64,000 nucleotides of DNA from Treponema sp. (lineage in GTDB: Bacteria; Spirochaetota; Spirochaetia; Treponematales; Treponemataceae), in the NCBI GenBank assembly GCA_004554075.1, contig SFOB01000001.1, forward strand, positions 56,185 to 120,184, in the 5' to 3' direction. The notes below the pieces were generated by a model, which saw only the letters and a program-made list of their open reading frames with translations, had not been told where the DNA came from and did not search any database. The translations under genes were made by a program, and so were the position numbers. This document shows, in pieces, positions 60,131 to 64,000 of this stretch (position 1 is its first letter; each line of letters begins with the position of its first letter).

Positions 60131-61981
60131 ATGAACAAACTGAATTTATTTCGTTATTTTAAACGCTACAGTTTTTTGTATCTGATTGCCCTGCTTGCCA
60201 TGAGCGCGGGCACAATGCTGGATCAAGCAGCACCTCTGATTGTTCAGCATATTATTGATGATGTTTTGATTGCGAAGAAGCTGGAGGTTTTGAACTTCCT
60301 CCTCCTTGGCATTCTTGGAATAGGAGTGGGCCGCTGCATCTTCCAGTACACAAAGGAATATGCCTGCGACTATGCCGGAAGTAAAATTGCAAGTGAGGTC
60401 CGCATAAATCTTTTTCAGAAGATTCAGAGCCTTTCTGCAAACTTTTTTGACGGCATAAACAGCGGTGAGCTTATGAGCCGCGTAAAGGACGACGTAGACC
60501 GCATCTGGGATATTGCAGCCTTTATGGGCATTTTGATGGCTGAAGTTTTTATCCGCACGGTGACTACAATTATTTTTATGGTCCGCATAAATTGGCAGCT
60601 GGCACTGATTCCGATTGTGGGAATGATTGGCTCTGGCGTAATTGCCATTATGATGGAAAAGCAGCTGGATGATTTGTACGGCGCCGTTATGCAGGAAGGT
60701 TCAGAGATGAACAATACTGCGGCAGAAAATCTTGCGGGAGTTCGTACGGTTAAGGCTTTTGCTCGCGAGGGCTTTGAGATTGCAAAGTTCCATAAGCACA
60801 ACCAGAAGTTTTATGAACTCAACATTGATTTGAGCCGGGTCTTCGTAAAGTACAACCCTATGATTCAGACAATCACCCGACTGCTTTCTGTAATTTCTTT
60901 GCTGCTGGGCGGCCTGATTGTTATGAAAGGAAATCCACTGCAGGGTGGTGCAAAAATGTCTGTGGGCGAGCTGATTGCTTTTACACAGTACGTTGGCGGA
61001 ATGATCTGGCCTATGGAAATGCTTGGCTGGCTCACAAACGGACTTTCCAGCGCAAGGGCAAGCGTTAAGCGCCTGAACAAGATTTATGCTGAAATGCCAG
61101 ATATTACAGAAAACAGCGAGCTTGCAAAGATTACAGAAGGTGACGACGCAGAGCTTGCTGACGCAATGTTCTCTCAGTTTGATATTGCGGGAGATATTTC
61201 TTTTGAGCATGTAACCTACGAAGTTAGTGGCAAAAAAAATGAAGGCGAAGAAGATTCCAGCGAAAAGAATTCTGAAGCTACAGAATCTTCAGAATCTGCA
61301 GAACCTCGCAAGATTCTCGACGACGTAAGTTTCGACATCAAAGCCGGCCAGACTCTGGGAATTATGGGGTCAACCGGTTCCGGAAAGACAACCATCATCA
61401 ACCTGCTAAAGCGCATGTACGACGTTACAGACGGAAGCATCAAGCTTGATGGAATTGATATCCGCGACCTGCCCCTGCCTACCCTACGCCGTGCTATCTC
61501 CTGCGTTATGCAGGACATCTTCTTGTTCAGCGACACAATTGATGGAAACATCCGTCTGGGCGCCCGCGAGAGCATTTCAACTGCAGAAGTTCGTTCGGCT
61601 CTGAACCAGTCGCACGCTTCTGAGTTTGTAGACAAGATGGAAGAAAAAGAGCAGACAGTAATTGGTGAACGCGGTGTCGGCCTTAGCGGCGGACAGAAGC
61701 AGCGAATCACAATTGCCCGCGCCCTTGCCAGAAAGACACCGGTGCTTGTTCTGGATGATTCTACTTCGGCTCTGGACACAGAAACCGAACAGGAAATCCA
61801 GGGCGTTCTTGCAGAACTTTCCGGCATGACAAAAATCATCATAGCCCACAGAATCTCAGCGGTTCGCAAGGCAGATAAGATTATTGTGCTGGATAAGGGA
61901 CGAGTGGCGGAAGTTGGAACTCATGAGGAGTTATTAAAACTCGGAGGTCTTTATAAAGAGACTTACGATAGTCAGTATTAG
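60131..61981 (+). CDS. ABC exporter subunit 1, degenerate Walker B type
   Basis: A 616-residue half-transporter: six membrane helices (residues about 15-300) fused to an ATPase domain. Walker A is GSTGSGKTT, the signature LSGGQKQRI is canonical, but Walker B ends VLVLDDSTSALD, with Asp where the catalytic Glu is expected. An acidic, Ser/Glu-rich insert (EGEEDSSEKNSEATESSESA) links the two domains. This pattern is typical of the first subunit of heterodimeric multidrug exporters such as BmrC or TM287. There is no clear ribosome-binding site before the ATG, which may imply coupling to leader structure. The partner starts nine bases after the stop. Confidence 0.92.
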   Translation: MNKLNLFRYFKRYSFLYLIALLAMSAGTMLDQAAPLIVQHIIDDVLIAKKLEVLNFLLLGILGIGVGRCIFQYTKEYACDYAGSKIASEVRINLFQKIQSLSANFFDGINSGELMSRVKDDVDRIWDIAAFMGILMAEVFIRTVTTIIFMVRINWQLALIPIVGMIGSGVIAIMMEKQLDDLYGAVMQEGSEMNNTAAENLAGVRTVKAFAREGFEIAKFHKHNQKFYELNIDLSRVFVKYNPMIQTITRLLSVISLLLGGLIVMKGNPLQGGAKMSVGELIAFTQYVGGMIWPMEMLGWLTNGLSSARASVKRLNKIYAEMPDITENSELAKITEGDDAELADAMFSQFDIAGDISFEHVTYEVSGKKNEGEEDSSEKNSEATESSESAEPRKILDDVSFDIKAGQTLGIMGSTGSGKTTIINLLKRMYDVTDGSIKLDGIDIRDLPLPTLRRAISCVMQDIFLFSDTIDGNIRLGARESISTAEVRSALNQSHASEFVDKMEEKEQTVIGERGVGLSGGQKQRITIARALARKTPVLVLDDSTSALDTETEQEIQGVLAELSGMTKIIIAHRISAVRKADKIIVLDKGRVAEVGTHEELLKLGGLYKETYDSQY

Positions 61982-61990
61982 GAGAGTAAA

Positions 61991-63754
61991 ATGAATAGCT
62001 ATAAAATAGACGAACAGCAGGTGCAGAAGTCGAACTTCGAAACTATGCCACGGCTTTTCCGCTACCTGCTCAAATATAAAAAACGGATTGCGGGAGTTTT
62101 TGCACTCATGGCTTTTGGTACGGCGGTAGACCTCGTGAATCCGCTTTTGAGCGAGAGGGCCATTGACCGCTATATTATTCCGGGCAATGTTGCGGGCCTG
62201 ATCCGCGTTGTGGCTCTTGGAGCGACCATCAATATTCTTGCGGTGCTGGCAATTAAGCTTCGTATGCTTTTGATGGCAAAGACCAGTAACAAGGTTATTC
62301 AGGAGCTGCGTCAGGAATTGTACGACCACATTCAGAGTCTGGACCTGGCCTTTTTTGACTCGCGTCCGTCCGGAAAGATTCTTGCGAGAATTATCGGTGA
62401 TTCGAACTCTCTCAAGGACATTATTGAAAATGCCGTTACCACTTTAATACCGAACCTTGTTACGGTTATTGCGGTAATGGTAATTATGTTCATTAAAAAC
62501 TGGAAGCTGGCTCTGGCTGCCCTCTGCAGTCTGCCCTTTTTGATTGGTGGAGTTTTTCTGATTTCGATTATGGCAGAAAAGCACTGGAAGGCAAAACGTC
62601 AGAAGTCTTCGAACATGAATGCCTTTATCAACGAAGACCTTTCGGGCATTAAGATTATTCAGAGCTTCCGCGCCGAGCAGGAAACTGACAAGACTTTCCA
62701 GCAGCTGGTTTGGGATGACCGCCGCGAGTTCCTCCGTGCTGTGCGCTGGTGCGACGGCTTTGGTTCCTGGATTGATTTGTGCTGGAGTGTTGGAACCATG
62801 GCCTTGTATATGGTAGGAATTAAGCTGCTTGGAATTGAAGGCGTTTCCATTGGAACTTACATTGCCTTTGGAAGCTACGTCGGAATGTTCTGGCAGCCAA
62901 TTCTGAACCTGAGCAACTTTTACAACCAGTTTATTAATGCGGCCAGCGGCGCTGAGCGTATTTTTGAAATTATTGATAAGCAGCCGGTGGTTACCAGCCG
63001 CGAGGATGCAGAGCAGATGCCTGCAATCAAGGGAAATGTTGACTTTAAGGGCGTTACCTTCGGATACAAGGAAGATGTAGATGTTCTTAAAAATGTTGAT
63101 TTCTCTGTGACTCAGGGCGAAACAATTGCTCTTGTAGGACCTACGGGCGCCGGTAAATCTACGGTAGTTAATTTGGTGAGCCGTTTTTATGATATTAAAG
63201 ACGGGGCCATCCTGATTGACGGAAAAGACATTCGTAATGTAGAGCTTGCAAGTCTGCGTACCCAGATGGGAATTATGACGCAGGACAACTATATTTTCAG
63301 CGGCACAATCCGTGAAAATATTATGTACGGCAAGCTCGATGCGAGTGAAGAAGAAATGCTGGCAGCCAGCCGCGCAGTTCACGCAGATGATTTTATCCGC
63401 GAACTGCCGGACGGTTATGACACAAAGCTCACGGCCCGCGGTGGAGAACTGAGCAACGGACAGAGACAGCTGGTTGCCTTTGCGCGTACCATGCTCAGTA
63501 ACCCGCGCATTCTGATTCTGGACGAAGCAACCTCTAGTATTGATACTAAAACAGAGCTTCTTGTTCAGAAGGGAATTGCACAGATGCTTAAGGGCCGCAC
63601 AAGCTTTGTAATTGCCCACCGCCTTTCAACAATTCAGAATGCCGACCGCATTTTTGTAATTGATAAGGGCGGAATTGTGGAAAGTGGAAGTCCTAAAGAA
63701 TTGATGGAAATGAAGGGCGAATATTATAAATTAAGACAAGCCCAATTTGCATAA
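61991..63754 (+). CDS. ABC exporter subunit 2, catalytically competent
   Basis: A 587-residue half-transporter with six membrane helices and an ATPase domain: Walker A GPTGAGKST, Q-loop GIMTQDNYIFSGTI, Walker B ILILDEATSSID with the catalytic Glu, H-loop VIAHRLST. Its signature reads LSNGQRQ, not LSGGQ. Combined with subunit 1, one ATP site has Glu plus LSGGQ (active) and the other Asp plus LSNGQ (degenerate), the hallmark of asymmetric exporters like BmrCD and TM287/288. The pump probably expels drugs or lipids. AGGAGAG precedes the ATG. A long palindrome follows the stop. Confidence 0.93.
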   Translation: MNSYKIDEQQVQKSNFETMPRLFRYLLKYKKRIAGVFALMAFGTAVDLVNPLLSERAIDRYIIPGNVAGLIRVVALGATINILAVLAIKLRMLLMAKTSNKVIQELRQELYDHIQSLDLAFFDSRPSGKILARIIGDSNSLKDIIENAVTTLIPNLVTVIAVMVIMFIKNWKLALAALCSLPFLIGGVFLISIMAEKHWKAKRQKSSNMNAFINEDLSGIKIIQSFRAEQETDKTFQQLVWDDRREFLRAVRWCDGFGSWIDLCWSVGTMALYMVGIKLLGIEGVSIGTYIAFGSYVGMFWQPILNLSNFYNQFINAASGAERIFEIIDKQPVVTSREDAEQMPAIKGNVDFKGVTFGYKEDVDVLKNVDFSVTQGETIALVGPTGAGKSTVVNLVSRFYDIKDGAILIDGKDIRNVELASLRTQMGIMTQDNYIFSGTIRENIMYGKLDASEEEMLAASRAVHADDFIRELPDGYDTKLTARGGELSNGQRQLVAFARTMLSNPRILILDEATSSIDTKTELLVQKGIAQMLKGRTSFVIAHRLSTIQNADRIFVIDKGGIVESGSPKELMEMKGEYYKLRQAQFA

Positions 63755-63768
63755 TTTATAAGGTAAAC

Positions 63769-63888
63769 GGAAAAGGGGAAGCTGAAGACTGCTGCAAATA
63801 CACTCTAAGTTATTCTGCAATCGGCTTGACCGATTGTCAGAATAATCTTAGCCGCGTATTTACAGAAGGATTCAACTTCCCCTTTTTT
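63769..63888. repeat. Long quasi-palindrome after the ABC exporter operon
   Basis: Arms AAAAGGGGAAGCTGAA...CAAATACACTCTAAGTTATTC...CAATCGG and CCGATTG...GAATAATCTTAG...GTATTTAC...TTCAACTTCCCCTTTT pair over about 55 bases with small mismatches; the loop is CTTGA. T and A runs at the ends make it a possible two-way terminator. Confidence 0.8.
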
Positions 63889-63912
63889 GCATAGATTTCA
63901 AACAATCTTATC

Positions 63913-64000
63913 TTATACTAGACAGTCTTGAACGGAGTTCATAACATCGATTCTTTAGGTTGCGGACTTCGTTGAGGCTGCTCATAATCTTCGCCGTCAT
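63913..64000 (-). other. Possible 3' end of a minus-strand gene
   Basis: Two minus-strand frames are open into the window edge: one ends at a TAA at 63913-63915 (last residues ...LKNRCYELRSRLSSIR), the other at a TGA at 63939-63941 (...QRSPQPKESML). Either could be the C-terminus of a gene beyond the window; the palindrome at 63769-63888 would then lie between convergent genes. Too short to identify. Confidence 0.25.

Noticed and set aside
62444..63619. 391-codon minus-strand open frame opposite the second ABC subunit
   Set aside because: Long but antisense to a gene with all ABC motifs; its composition (many Asn, His, Cys) is typical of antisense shadows and no ribosome-binding site is present.

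Overview
The window looks like chromosomal DNA of a spirochaete, most likely a gut- or rumen-type Treponema. I infer this from the mix of genes: a giant membrane-anchored coiled-coil protein of the SpiroCoCo type, a CarD regulator directly upstream of ispD-ispF, a FliL-like protein, an HD-GYP protein, a diguanylate cyclase, a class III cyclase, an MCP and several lipoproteins. GC content is moderate, genes are tightly packed in short divergent or convergent operons, and no insertion sequence, prophage, integrase or CRISPR array is visible.

Layout. 1-5.6 kb: 5' part of asnA, apt, a membrane protein with a very acidic tail, hflX and a FliL-like protein. 5.6-14.5 kb: a glycosyltransferase, oligoendopeptidase F, a cytosolic sugar-binding-protein/GGDEF fusion, adenosine deaminase, a methyltransferase and an HD-GYP protein. 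14.6-26.3 kb: mnmG diverging from a HAD hydrolase, the 1548-residue coiled-coil protein, then carD-ispD-ispF on the minus strand diverging from a DEAD-box helicase. 26.3-37.4 kb: a membrane PP2C phosphatase, an unknown anchored protein, a TPR lipoprotein coupled to a TraB protein, and a complete TolC/MacA/MacB-like efflux operon. 37.6-49.6 kb: an unknown spirochaetal protein, tRNA-Ala, a small lipoprotein, gpmI, purB, a GNAT protein, and a minus-strand run of an S1-domain protein, an MBL-fold protein, rlmE, a LysM/M23 peptidase and a flavin reductase-rubredoxin; then a truncated Old Yellow Enzyme gene. 49.7-64 kb: adenylate cyclase, gatC-gatA, a YgjV/GNAT-like fusion, an MCP, a sialate O-acetylesterase with a secreted partner, and a heterodimeric ABC exporter preceded by a promoter and a probable leader peptide.

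Functions that work together: second-messenger signalling (GGDEF, HD-GYP, cyclase, PP2C, MCP), purine salvage and synthesis (apt, add, purB), isoprenoid synthesis under or beside CarD, RNA/tRNA modification (mnmG, rlmE, DEAD helicase), tRNA amidation (gatCA), and two separate drug/solute efflux systems.

The non-coding DNA holds the most unusual material. (i) Several long quasi-palindromes of 60-250 bp have the same nested-hairpin architecture but unrelated sequences. (ii) Short dispersed palindromic repeats abut stop codons, create start codons, and in two genes (ispD and the methyltransferase) lie in frame inside the coding sequence, like Rickettsia palindromic elements. (iii) Many genes have a -10 hexamer only 6-8 bases from the start codon and no ribosome-binding site, which suggests leaderless mRNAs. 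(iv) A 22-codon leader ORF with a perfect ribosome-binding site, overlapping a long hairpin, precedes the heterodimeric ABC exporter, recalling the BmrB-BmrCD arrangement of Bacillus subtilis.
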